NCBI GenBank assembly: GCA_021159425.1
Contig: JAGGRU010000276.1
Location: 1-6,350, forward strand
Direction: 5' to 3'
DNA: 6,350 bases
Source of the DNA: Sulfurovum sp.
GTDB lineage: Bacteria > Campylobacterota > Campylobacteria > Campylobacterales > Sulfurovaceae
This document shows positions 1 through 6,113 of this stretch, piece by piece; the first letter of the stretch is position 1, and the number at the start of each line of letters is the position of its first letter. Below the pieces are notes generated by a model. It did not search any database. It had not been told where the DNA came from and saw nothing but the letters and a program-made list of their open reading frames with translations. The position numbers and the translations under genes were made by a program.

Positions 1-610
1 CACCTACACAAGGGGTCGTGTAAACACGAATTTTAAATTTTAAATTTTGCACCCCAAGGGCACTTCCTTCAGGGCGAATGCTGAATGATTTTTGCAAGAA
101 AAGTGCTGTTGTGCCTGTGCCTGAAGGCAAAAAAATATTTAATTCTCTGATATCATTTTTTTCTTTCCAATCAATGATCTCTTGTGCCAATATTTTAATA
201 CCATATTCAGCTTCTTTTTGTCTTCCGCCTTCTTCTATAAATAAAACATTATTTGTCGGGGTGGGGGCACCTCGACCTACGGTGATCTTCATTCCATTAT
301 TGAGTGCTCCCGCATAATTACCATGAGGATTTTCTTTCAGATAATCAGCAATATGATCCACAGTGTACTCAAATTCCCACCCCTTCATCTTCGCCAAAAC
401 AGAAAGTGAATACATAGCATTGGATTGTGCAGAACCATAGGAAACTATTTTATTAATATTTGGAAAATCATTTTGAAGAAAATAGTGAAATTTACGGGCT
501 TTGTTTCCCGAGAAGTCTGGATGCAGAAGGTCATCACGCTTCAGATAAAAGTGTTGATCTTGGAGAGTGATCGATTGTATGGGAGAGGGAAGTGTAAGGT
601 TAAATATCAT
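1..610 (-). CDS. PLP-dependent ACC deaminase / D-cysteine desulfhydrase-like protein, 3' end outside window
   Basis: The minus-strand frame opens with ATG at 610-608, after an in-frame TGA at 616-614, and stays open for 203 codons to the window edge, so the C-terminus is missing. The family removes an amine or thiol group from small amino acids (1-aminocyclopropane-1-carboxylate or D-cysteine) using PLP. Visible signatures are the N-terminal YLKRDDLLHPDFSGNKARKF block (residues 22-41), where K37 is the expected PLP-binding lysine; YGSAQSN (58-64), matching the conserved QSN segment; FIEEGG (124-129); and the phosphate-binding loop SGTGTTA (163-169). Two segments look foreign: residues about 110-120, encoded by a GC-rich REP-like palindrome, and about 177-194, encoded by another palindrome plus an AT repeat. 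Both keep the frame. The gene lies 35 bases after fba on the same strand and lacks a clear Shine-Dalgarno, so it may depend on readthrough or coupling. Substrate cannot be decided from this part. Confidence 0.85.
   Translation of the reverse strand, partial: MIFNLTLPSPIQSITLQDQHFYLKRDDLLHPDFSGNKARKFHYFLQNDFPNINKIVSYGSAQSNAMYSLSVLAKMKGWEFEYTVDHIADYLKENPHGNYAGALNNGMKITVGRGAPTPTNNVLFIEEGGRQKEAEYGIKILAQEIIDWKEKNDIRELNIFLPSGTGTTALFLQKSFSIRPEGSALGVQNLKFKIRVYTTPCVG
29..48. repeat. AT-only 7-base tandem repeat
   Basis: Nearly three tandem copies of a 7-base unit (AATTTTA) sit directly next to the palindrome at 52-74. Three units make 21 bases, so the run can expand or contract by three units without breaking the frame. 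It encodes NLKFKI in the deaminase-like protein. Confidence 0.6.
52..74 (-). repeat. Imperfect palindrome inside the deaminase-like gene
   Basis: Two 9-base arms (52-60 and 66-74) surround a 5-base loop. The stem pairs better in the mRNA (minus) sense, where it has G-U wobbles and one mismatch. It is GC-rich against an AT-rich background and encodes part of the segment that does not fit the family. It lacks the GTAG border, so it is a different element from the REP-like copies. Only one copy is in the window. Confidence 0.45.
255..280 (-). repeat. REP-like palindrome with GTAG border, inside coding sequence
   Basis: On the minus strand GTAG (280-277) is followed directly by a 9-base-pair stem (276-268 with 263-255, one G-T wobble) and a 4-base loop. 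It shares 25 of 27 bases with the copy at 6305-6331. Here it lies in frame in the deaminase-like gene and contributes residues about 110-119 (TVGRGAPTPT). Confidence 0.8.
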
Positions 611-618
611 AAATCAAA

Positions 619-638
619 GGTCGGTAAACCGACCCTAC
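619..638 (-). repeat. Short REP-like palindrome with GTAG border before the deaminase-like gene
   Basis: On the minus strand GTAG (638-635) is followed by a perfect 7-base-pair stem (GGTCGGT / ACCGACC) with a 2-base loop. It appears to be a shorter variant of the longer repeats, sharing the GTAG and the GGTCGG core. It fills most of the 35-base gap after fba and ends 8 bases before the next start codon. The TTTGATTT that follows could make it a weak terminator or attenuator. Confidence 0.65.
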
Positions 639-645
639 AGTTCAA

Positions 646-1719
646 TTAATTTCTTCCAATGCAGTTAAGATCATCAAACGCCTGTTCAAGTCTGGCGATC
701 ATAGACTCTTCAGCTGCACGAAGCCATTTACGAGGATCGTAATGACTCTTATTCGGTTTATCTTCACCCTCCGGGTTACCGATCTGTCCTTGAAGATAAT
801 CATTGTTTTTCGCCGCATACTCTCTGACACCATCCCAATATGCCCACTGTGTATCTGTATCGATATTCATCTTGACAACACCATAACCTATGGCTTCACG
901 AATGTCTGAAAGTTCAGATCCTGAACCACCATGGAAAACAAAATCAACTGGTTTTTTGCCTGTATTATATTTTTCTTCTATATATTTTTGTGAATTATCA
1001 AGTATCTTTGGCGTAAGGCTTACATTACCCGGTTTATACACACCATGCACATTACCAAAAGAAGCAGCTATGGTAAACCTATCAGAAACTTTAGAAAGCT
1101 CTTCATACGCATACGCTACTTCTTCCGGTTGTGTATAAAGCAGTGCATTGTCAATTTCAGTATTATCGACACCATCTTCTTCTCCGCCTGTTACACCCAA
1201 TTCGATCTCCAGTGTCATACCCATCTTGGACATACGCTCCAAATAGCTCTTGCAAGTAGCGATATTCTCTTCTATAGGCTCTTCTGAAAGGTCTATCATA
1301 TGAGAAGAGAAAAGAGGAATACCATGTGCTTTAAAATGCGCTTCAGATGCATCGAGCAGTGCATCTATCCAAGGCAGAAGTTTTCTTGCAGCATGGTCTG
1401 TATGAAGTACAACAGGTACACCATAAGCTTTTGCTACAGTATGTACATGTTGAGCTCCCGATATACTTCCCAAAATAGCAGCTTGACCAGAAGGTAAACC
1501 TTTCCCTCCATAGAAAGCTCCACCACCATTTGAGAATTGTATAACAATTGGAGAATTCACATTTTTAGCAGCTTCCAAAGCTGCGTTGATAGAAGTTGAA
1601 CTTATCACATTTACAGCAGGGAGGGCAAAACCTTCCTCTTTCGCCACTTTTAACACTTTCTGAAGGTCATCCCCCGTAATTACACCTGCGTCAACGACAT
1701 TTAATATTTTTGTAGACAT
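646..1719 (-). CDS. fba: Class II fructose-bisphosphate aldolase
   Basis: This zinc-dependent cytosolic aldolase interconverts fructose 1,6-bisphosphate with glyceraldehyde 3-phosphate and dihydroxyacetone phosphate, serving glycolysis or, in an autotroph, gluconeogenesis. The 357-residue product has the length and motifs of the E. coli FbaA-type (class IIA) enzyme: HTDHAA at 106-111 with catalytic D108 and zinc ligand H109; EIELGVTGGEEDGVDN at 171-186 with the acidic metal and active-site residues; NVHGVYKPGN at 223-232 with zinc ligand H225; HGGSGS at 263-268 with zinc ligand H263; and KMNIDTDTQWA further on. These positions run one residue behind E. coli numbering. A good ribosome binding site (AAAAGGAAG on the minus strand, 1734-1726) lies 6 bases before the start. 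It follows the duplicated chaperone gene by 21 bases and is probably co-transcribed with it. Location next to peb4 matches C. jejuni. Confidence 0.97.
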   Translation of the reverse strand: MSTKILNVVDAGVITGDDLQKVLKVAKEEGFALPAVNVISSTSINAALEAAKNVNSPIVIQFSNGGGAFYGGKGLPSGQAAILGSISGAQHVHTVAKAYGVPVVLHTDHAARKLLPWIDALLDASEAHFKAHGIPLFSSHMIDLSEEPIEENIATCKSYLERMSKMGMTLEIELGVTGGEEDGVDNTEIDNALLYTQPEEVAYAYEELSKVSDRFTIAASFGNVHGVYKPGNVSLTPKILDNSQKYIEEKYNTGKKPVDFVFHGGSGSELSDIREAIGYGVVKMNIDTDTQWAYWDGVREYAAKNNDYLQGQIGNPEGEDKPNKSHYDPRKWLRAAEESMIARLEQAFDDLNCIGRN

Positions 1720-1740
1720 CTATTACTTCCTTTTCATACA

Positions 1741-2784
1741 TTATTTTAATTTTATTTTGGCATTCTTCATTAGATCAGCAATCACTTTTTCTTTGCCCAT
1801 CTGCATTTTTAAAGTACTTTTCAGCTGATCAAATTCCGGAACCTCTTGTTTGCTTTTTGCTTTTTTGGCAGACTTTTTTATTTTATCATATGCAGATCTT
1901 AATTCTTTATCAGAAATTTCTGTTTTCATAATTTTATTTTGCATCCAAACATTGGAATATGCTACTTCTGTATCTTTGGACTTTAAATCTTTCTTTACAG
2001 CTTCCTCTACCAATTTACTCGGTGCGATCATATTCAATAACTTCATTCTGTCATTTTCTGAAACTTTTGCCCAGGTAGCTTTCCCTTTTGAAATAGAATG
2101 AAGTGCTTTATCTGCATCCTCAATAGAAATGTAAACATCATTAATACTACCGGCTATCATATTAGCATCGATCACTTTTAACTCTACACCTTTCATCAGT
2201 TTACCAATGATCTCTTTTTCAACGATCTGCATTTTCATTCTATCTTTAATGCTGTTAAAGGAAGGTATTGGTTTTGTACTGTTGGCATCTTTAGCACGTT
2301 GTTCCATTTGATCATAAAGTTCTTTAACCTGATCATCACTTACTTTGGTTTCAAGTGCCTTTTTCTGCATCCATACGCGTGTAGAAATTGCTAATTTTTC
2401 CTCTTGCGACAAGCCTTTTTTGGCAGCATCGGAGGCAAGCGTAGAAATTGACATTTCCTGAAGGAGCCTTATGCGTTGCTTTTTAGGTAAAAGGTCAAAG
2501 TTCGCTACTTTACCCTGTGTTCTCTTTTTAAGGTATGCATCTGCCTCTTTTTTAATGATCTTATGTCCATTCACCGTAGCAACAACTGCCTTGCTTGACC
2601 TGGTTTTCACTGCACTCTGTACAGGTTTAGGTTTAGCATTTACATTAAGGTTACTCAAGTCCACCATAGGTGTTGTATCTTTTTTATTTAACATATTATT
2701 TAAATTATTTGTTAGTCCGTCAGCGGATACTGAACTAGCAAATAGACCCAAAAAGACACTTAAAATCACTAAAATTTTATTCAT
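1741..2784 (-). CDS. Secreted SurA/PEB4-like chaperone-domain protein with internal duplication and no isomerase domain
   Basis: The 347-residue product begins with a Sec-type signal peptide (MNKILVILSVFLGLFASSVSA, likely cleavage near residue 21) and a low-complexity linker to about residue 65. Two tandem copies of a helical domain follow, about 67-205 and 210-347, offset by 142-143 residues. Matching landmarks are VWMQKKALETKVSD (137-150) with VWMQNKIMKTEISD (279-292), LKMQ-type segments near 183-188 and 325-330, and KLMKGVELKV (195-204) with DLMKNAKIKL (337-346). The unit resembles the N-terminal chaperone part of the neighbouring PEB4-like protein, which has VNGKNIT, then NMWMKMQLESAIVSD, at equivalent places. 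The first copy keeps the VNGHKI opening; the second has diverged (INDVYI). No parvulin motifs (AKHIL, GGDLG, FGYHVI) are present, so isomerase activity is not expected. I infer a periplasmic holdase or helper in envelope protein folding. AAGGAA at 2797-2792 lies 7 bases before the start. Confidence 0.85.
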   Translation of the reverse strand: MNKILVILSVFLGLFASSVSADGLTNNLNNMLNKKDTTPMVDLSNLNVNAKPKPVQSAVKTRSSKAVVATVNGHKIIKKEADAYLKKRTQGKVANFDLLPKKQRIRLLQEMSISTLASDAAKKGLSQEEKLAISTRVWMQKKALETKVSDDQVKELYDQMEQRAKDANSTKPIPSFNSIKDRMKMQIVEKEIIGKLMKGVELKVIDANMIAGSINDVYISIEDADKALHSISKGKATWAKVSENDRMKLLNMIAPSKLVEEAVKKDLKSKDTEVAYSNVWMQNKIMKTEISDKELRSAYDKIKKSAKKAKSKQEVPEFDQLKSTLKMQMGKEKVIADLMKNAKIKLK

Positions 2785-2818
2785 ACATATATTCCTTATT
2801 CTTTAAATCACTAAAAAA

Positions 2819-3667
2819 TTATTTTTTTGTTGCATTAGCCTCTGCAGTCATATCAACGATCTTTGCTTTAGATTTAAGCTCTTTCGCCATCTCTGCAATT
2901 TTGCCGGCAAATTGTTTTTGTTTAAGAGATAAAATAATCTTCTCTTTCACTTTCTCATAAGATACCGGCTCTGCAGCATTTTTCTTTTCAAGATAAATAA
3001 CATGATAACCAAACTGTGTTTTTACAGCTTCCAGCGTGATCGTGCCATCTTTAAGTGCCCATACCGCTTTAGAAAATTCAGGAACCATTTGACCTTTTGT
3101 AAATGTTCCAAGATCTCCACCTTTGGGACCTGAAGGACCTGTAGATTTTGCTTTCGCTAACACAACAAATTTTTCTTTCAATGCAGCATCTTTAAGTGGC
3201 TTAAGCTCTTTAATGATCGCTTTTGCTTCATCTTCTGTCTTCACCAAAATATGTTTTGCACTTACAGATTCAGGTTGTTTGAATTTATCTTTATTCTTTT
3301 CATAAAACTCTTTTGCTTCACTGTCACTTACAATGGCACTTTCCAACTGCATTTTCATCCACATATTTACAAGAAGTTCTTCTTTTATTTTTTCCATGTT
3401 TTTAATAAACTCGGGGTTTTTATCAACACCCTCTTTTTTTGCCAACTCTGTAAAAAGTACTTTTTCAACCAATCTTTCTTTGATCATGTTTTGTTGTGCT
3501 TTGTCCAATTGTTTGAAATGTGCATTTTTTGTAGATGCCGCTACAAATTGCTCTGCATCCTGTTTTGTAATATTTTTACCGTTCACCGTTACCAGGATAT
3601 CTGATGCAACCACTGAAGTTGCCATGACTGCTACAGCCAAGAGTGAAGTTTTTGCTAGTTTTAACAT
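2819..3667 (-). CDS. peb4: Periplasmic parvulin-type peptidyl-prolyl cis-trans isomerase, PEB4/CBF2-like
   Basis: This is a SurA-like chaperone and proline isomerase of the periplasm that assists outer-membrane protein folding. The product from the chosen start is 282 residues: signal peptide 1-22 (ending VVAS), N-terminal chaperone helices about 23-125 opening with VTVNGKNIT, a parvulin domain about 134-229 and a C-terminal helix returning to the chaperone lobe. Parvulin motifs are AKHILV (137-142), GGDLGTF (183-189), MVPEF (194-198) and FGYHVI (219-224). An earlier in-frame ATG at 3700 would add 11 polar residues before the signal peptide; the 3667 start is preferred because AAAGGAA lies 6 bases upstream and a TATAAT box at 3709-3704 would place the transcript start near 3697. 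Homologues are PEB4 (Cj0596) of C. jejuni and HP0175 of Helicobacter pylori. It is the first gene of the probable operon. Confidence 0.93.
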   Translation of the reverse strand: MLKLAKTSLLAVAVMATSVVASDILVTVNGKNITKQDAEQFVAASTKNAHFKQLDKAQQNMIKERLVEKVLFTELAKKEGVDKNPEFIKNMEKIKEELLVNMWMKMQLESAIVSDSEAKEFYEKNKDKFKQPESVSAKHILVKTEDEAKAIIKELKPLKDAALKEKFVVLAKAKSTGPSGPKGGDLGTFTKGQMVPEFSKAVWALKDGTITLEAVKTQFGYHVIYLEKKNAAEPVSYEKVKEKIILSLKQKQFAGKIAEMAKELKSKAKIVDMTAEANATKK

Positions 3668-3673
3668 ATGTAA

Positions 3674-3680
3674 TTCCTTT
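3674..3680 (-). promoter_or_regulatory. Ribosome binding site that fixes the peb4-like start
   Basis: Minus-strand AAAGGAA ends 6 bases before the ATG at 3667. The upstream in-frame ATG at 3700 would put this site inside the coding region and has no comparable purine-rich sequence of its own. This supports the shorter protein beginning directly with the signal peptide. Confidence 0.7.
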
Positions 3681-3703
3681 TGATTTTTAAAATTTATCAT
3701 AAG

Positions 3704-3709
3704 ATTATA
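3704..3709 (-). promoter_or_regulatory. Candidate sigma-70 -10 box (TATAAT) for the peb4-like operon
   Basis: Reading the minus strand, a perfect TATAAT occurs 36 bases before the preferred start codon, giving a predicted 5' leader of about 30 bases. No good -35 hexamer is visible; upstream sequence is AT-rich. In Campylobacterota, housekeeping promoters are known to rely mainly on the -10 box and upstream AT-rich periodicity, so this is acceptable. Inference only; no transcript data. Confidence 0.5.
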
Positions 3710-3781
3710 TCTATGATTAGTAAATCATTGATTAATATGTTAATATTTTACTCTTAATCGATTAAAAAAAGGTATTTTTAA
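3710..3781. promoter_or_regulatory. AT-rich divergent intergenic region between the peb4-like gene and nth
   Basis: This very AT-rich spacer must contain the nth promoter on the plus strand and the upstream part of the operon promoter on the minus strand. Several TAATAT/TATTTT-like hexamers at 3735-3752 could serve as a -10 box for nth, but none stands out. An ATCGAT-centred palindrome (TTAATCGATTAA, 3755-3766) lies just before the nth ribosome binding site (AAAGG near 3770) and could be an operator or chance. Confidence 0.3.
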
Positions 3782-4432
3782 ATGGCTAAAGTCAAAAAAG
3801 CAACAAAAAAAGAGATTGAAGAGATCAAATCATTATTCCTGAAGCATTATCCCGATTCTGTAACAGAACTTAAATACCATGATCTCTATGAACTGCTGAT
3901 CTCAGTAATGCTTTCTGCCCAATGCACAGACAAACGCGTCAACATCATCACTCCTGCTCTTTTTGAAGCCTATCCAAATCCTCTTTCTCTTGCAAATGCA
4001 AATCTTGATGAAGTTAAATCCTATATAAATACTTGTTCTTTTTTTAACAACAAAGCAAAAAACCTCATTAAAATGGCACAGTCTGTGGTAGAAAATTATG
4101 ACAATGAGATACCTCTGGAACGAGATGAACTTGTCAAACTCGCAGGTGTAGGGCAAAAAACTGCCAATGTCGTGATGATAGAGTATACAGGTGCAAATCT
4201 TATGGCTGTAGATACCCATGTTTACAGAGTTGCTCACCGACTTGGGCTTTCCGATACGAAAACTGCTGTAAAATGTGAGGAGGAGTTAAGCAAAAAGTTT
4301 AAAACAGACTTGCATCTGCTTCATCAGGCAATGGTACTTTTTGGCAGATACAGATGTAAAGCACTCAAACCAGAGTGCGAAGAGTGCTTCATGGCTGCAC
4401 ATTGTAAAACGACACAGACCTTTAAGGTTTAA
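3782..4432 (+). CDS. nth: Endonuclease III (DNA glycosylase / AP lyase)
   Basis: This base-excision repair enzyme removes oxidised pyrimidines and cleaves the abasic strand by beta-elimination. The 216-residue product has the usual family length. The helix-hairpin-helix is LVKLAGVGQKTANVV (117-131) with catalytic lysine K126; the conserved aspartate is D144 in VDTHVYRV; and the C-terminal [4Fe-4S] cluster has C192, C199, C202 and C208 in the standard C-x6-C-x2-C-x5-C spacing. LLISVMLSAQCTD (38-50) is the typical N-terminal block. The gene is divergent from the peb4-like operon and convergent with pepD. In C. jejuni nth (Cj0595c) is likewise next to peb4, so the arrangement is conserved rather than recent. 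All key residues are present. Confidence 0.97.
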   Translation: MAKVKKATKKEIEEIKSLFLKHYPDSVTELKYHDLYELLISVMLSAQCTDKRVNIITPALFEAYPNPLSLANANLDEVKSYINTCSFFNNKAKNLIKMAQSVVENYDNEIPLERDELVKLAGVGQKTANVVMIEYTGANLMAVDTHVYRVAHRLGLSDTKTAVKCEEELSKKFKTDLHLLHQAMVLFGRYRCKALKPECEECFMAAHCKTTQTFKV

Positions 4433-4514
4433 TCTTATTTTTGTATTCTGTCGAAAAATGTGATCTCACCCGAATTTGAAAGGTGCTGGAAATATCATTG
4501 GAAATAAAATTGTC

Positions 4515-4537
4515 CTTTTGTAAAAGTGTAACAAAAG
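4515..4537. terminator. Weak hairpin between convergent nth and pepD
   Basis: A 7-base inverted repeat (CTTTTGT at 4515-4521, ACAAAAG at 4531-4537) surrounds a 9-base loop in the 121-base gap between the two convergent genes. It is AT-rich and lacks a proper U-tract on either strand, so it is at best a poor intrinsic terminator. Nothing stronger is visible in 4433-4553. Confidence 0.25.
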
Positions 4538-4553
4538 TACACATATTTAACTT

Positions 4554-5825
4554 TTATATGCTTGTAATAATACCTTGAAGTACTTTAAATGTTTTCTCAA
4601 CAGAATCCAACTTTACTTTCTCTCTGCTTGAGTGTGGGTAACGTATAGTCGGACCGATAGAAGCAAACTTCATAGAAGGATACTTCTCTGCTATAACTCC
4701 ACACTCCAAACCTGCATGTATCGCCATCATTTTAGTCTTGCCAAATACCGACTTCATCTCTTTACTGACTAAATTGGTAAACTCACTTACATCAGGTTTC
4801 CATGCGGGATACTTATCTTCAACAACAACTTCAAAACCGTATGTTTCAAAAAATGCCGTTGTCTCTTGTGTAAGTGTTTCAAGGGAATCAATATCCATAG
4901 CCCTCGCAGATGTTTCAATTACAACGCCACCTTTTTCATCTGCTGTAATGATCGCCAGATTAATACTGATATCAGGAATACCCAATTCATCATTTTGTGC
5001 TCGCACTCCATGTTTAAAACAATGGATCAGATCTATGATCTTTTGACCTTCACTAAGCACTAAAGGCTGTTCATGCAACTTACGAACCTTTACATCACCT
5101 CTATTTTCTAAAACCTTGTCACTTCGTATAATTGCCACTGCATTTGCAGGTATGGAATTACGACGTTCTCCTGCATAGATACTCGCTAACTGTGTAACTT
5201 TATGATCAAACAGATATTCACCAAGCACTTTAATAGCTGAGGGGATACCTTTATCTATATCCACACCGGAGTGACCACCTACAAGACCTTTCACCGCTAC
5301 TTCATAACAGTCACCTTTACCCTCTACATAAGTATCTGTCTTTGAGGCGGTAATATCTGCACCACCGGCACACCCTATATACACTTCAGCCTCATCTTCA
5401 GAGTCAAGATTAAGCATATACTTACTCTTCAGATCAAACGCTACTTCGTTGGCACCTATGAGTCCTATCTCTTCATCTGATGTAAGCAGAAATTCCAACG
5501 CTTCACCTTCATCCATCAGTTGCATCATCATAGCTATTGCCATACCGTTATCTGCACCTAAAGAAGAGTCTTTGGCTTTCATCCAGCCCTCTTCAATGTA
5601 GGTTTCTATCTGGGGTGCCTTCCCCATACAGACCATATCATAATGGGCTTGCAGACAAAGTGTTGCTGTGCCTTTGCAGATAAAGATATTTTTCAACTCA
5701 TCTACCTCAACACTGTAGTCTCTCTCTTTGGCAAAAGAGACTATAAAGTCTAAAAGTTTTTCCGCTTCTTTAGAGCAGTGAGGAATTTGAGTAAGTGTTT
5801 TAAAGTGTTCTATGATCTTTGACAT
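4554..5825 (-). CDS. pepD: Aminoacyl-histidine dipeptidase (M20 family, PepD-like)
   Basis: This cytosolic di-zinc peptidase hydrolyses Xaa-His and related dipeptides. The product from the chosen start has 423 residues, somewhat shorter than E. coli PepD. Catalytic elements are AHYDMV (60-65) with metal ligand H61 and D63; LGADNG (89-94) with bridging ligand D92; TSDEEIGLIGA (115-125) with the E118/E119 base and ligand; LNLDSEDE (138-145) with D141; a GGHSG lid segment; and RYPHSSREK near the end with ligand H398. The frame is open further upstream to 5975, but that extension is unlike the family, crosses the opposite-strand small gene and precedes a good purine-rich site (AAAGAGAG, 5838-5831), so MSKIIEHF at 5825 is the real start. 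The gene is convergent with nth and divergent from the small membrane protein gene. Confidence 0.93.
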   Translation of the reverse strand: MSKIIEHFKTLTQIPHCSKEAEKLLDFIVSFAKERDYSVEVDELKNIFICKGTATLCLQAHYDMVCMGKAPQIETYIEEGWMKAKDSSLGADNGMAIAMMMQLMDEGEALEFLLTSDEEIGLIGANEVAFDLKSKYMLNLDSEDEAEVYIGCAGGADITASKTDTYVEGKGDCYEVAVKGLVGGHSGVDIDKGIPSAIKVLGEYLFDHKVTQLASIYAGERRNSIPANAVAIIRSDKVLENRGDVKVRKLHEQPLVLSEGQKIIDLIHCFKHGVRAQNDELGIPDISINLAIITADEKGGVVIETSARAMDIDSLETLTQETTAFFETYGFEVVVEDKYPAWKPDVSEFTNLVSKEMKSVFGKTKMMAIHAGLECGVIAEKYPSMKFASIGPTIRYPHSSREKVKLDSVEKTFKVLQGIITSI

Positions 5826-5836
5826 TTGATCTCTCT

Positions 5837-5865
5837 TTGTAATTATTAAAGAAGTATAGTACAAT
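5837..5865 (+). promoter_or_regulatory. Candidate sigma-70 promoter for the small membrane protein / zinc-ribbon unit
   Basis: TTGTAA (5837-5842) and TACAAT (5860-5865) are separated by exactly 17 bases, a good sigma-70 arrangement, with the start codon 26 bases after the -10 box. The promoter overlaps the minus-strand signals of pepD, so the two transcripts could interfere with each other. Confidence 0.45.
5853..5858 (-). promoter_or_regulatory. Candidate -10 box (TATACT) for pepD
   Basis: Minus-strand TATACT lies 27 bases before the pepD start and inside the spacer of the opposite-strand candidate promoter. No -35 is recognisable. Weak evidence, given mainly because the 66-base divergent gap must hold both promoters. 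Confidence 0.3.
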
Positions 5866-5891
5866 CTCATAAAAAAACAGGATTCTTTATT

Positions 5892-6113
5892 ATGTGCCTC
5901 ATCATTACCATTATTATGCTCGTACTCTCCATTCAAAACCTTATAGAACAACAATGGCTCACAGGTATCGTACAACTCATCATAGCCCTTGGTTTTTTAG
6001 TGTTGCTACTACGTAACATTAGAAAAGCAAGATGTGATAAAAACGGTGGTTGTACAGATGGATGCTTACTAACAGACTGGATAAGAAAACTATTTAAAAA
6101 GAAAGAAAACTAA
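5892..6113 (+). CDS. Small two-helix membrane protein, function unknown
   Basis: The 73-residue product has two hydrophobic segments, about 2-18 and 22-40, joined by a very short polar turn (EQQW), then a basic cytoplasmic-type tail with many Arg and Lys residues, which suggests a hairpin with both ends in the cytoplasm. The tail carries three cysteines (C48, C54, C58), possibly a metal or disulfide site. I do not recognise a characterised family. It is judged real because it has a plausible promoter 26 bases upstream and an AGGA-type ribosome binding site, strongly structured composition, and a TAATG overlap with the next gene. It runs opposite to the false N-terminal extension of pepD. Confidence 0.75.
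   Translation: MCLIITIIMLVLSIQNLIEQQWLTGIVQLIIALGFLVLLLRNIRKARCDKNGGCTDGCLLTDWIRKLFKKKEN

Noticed and set aside
17..28. Small hairpin CGTGT-AA-ACACG
   Set aside because: Five-base stem within coding sequence next to the AT repeat; easily due to chance and with no second copy in the window.
78..317. Plus-strand open frame of 79 codons
   Set aside because: Antisense shadow of the deaminase-like gene; composition is not protein-like.
1..610. Deaminase-like gene as a pseudogene
   Set aside because: Despite two apparent insertions and a poor start region, the frame is intact for 203 codons with all visible active-site motifs, so I call it a partial CDS cut by the window edge.
425..649. Plus-strand open frame of 74 codons
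   Set aside because: It lies opposite the deaminase-like gene, whose minus-strand translation shows clear family motifs; the plus-strand product has none.
3668..3700. Upstream start for the peb4-like protein
   Set aside because: It would put polar residues before the signal peptide, and the best -10 box predicts a transcript beginning at about this ATG, leaving no leader.
5826..5975. N-terminal extension of pepD by 50 residues
   Set aside because: The extension does not resemble M20 peptidases, crosses the opposite-strand small membrane protein gene and both candidate promoters, and a good ribosome binding site precedes the ATG at 5825.
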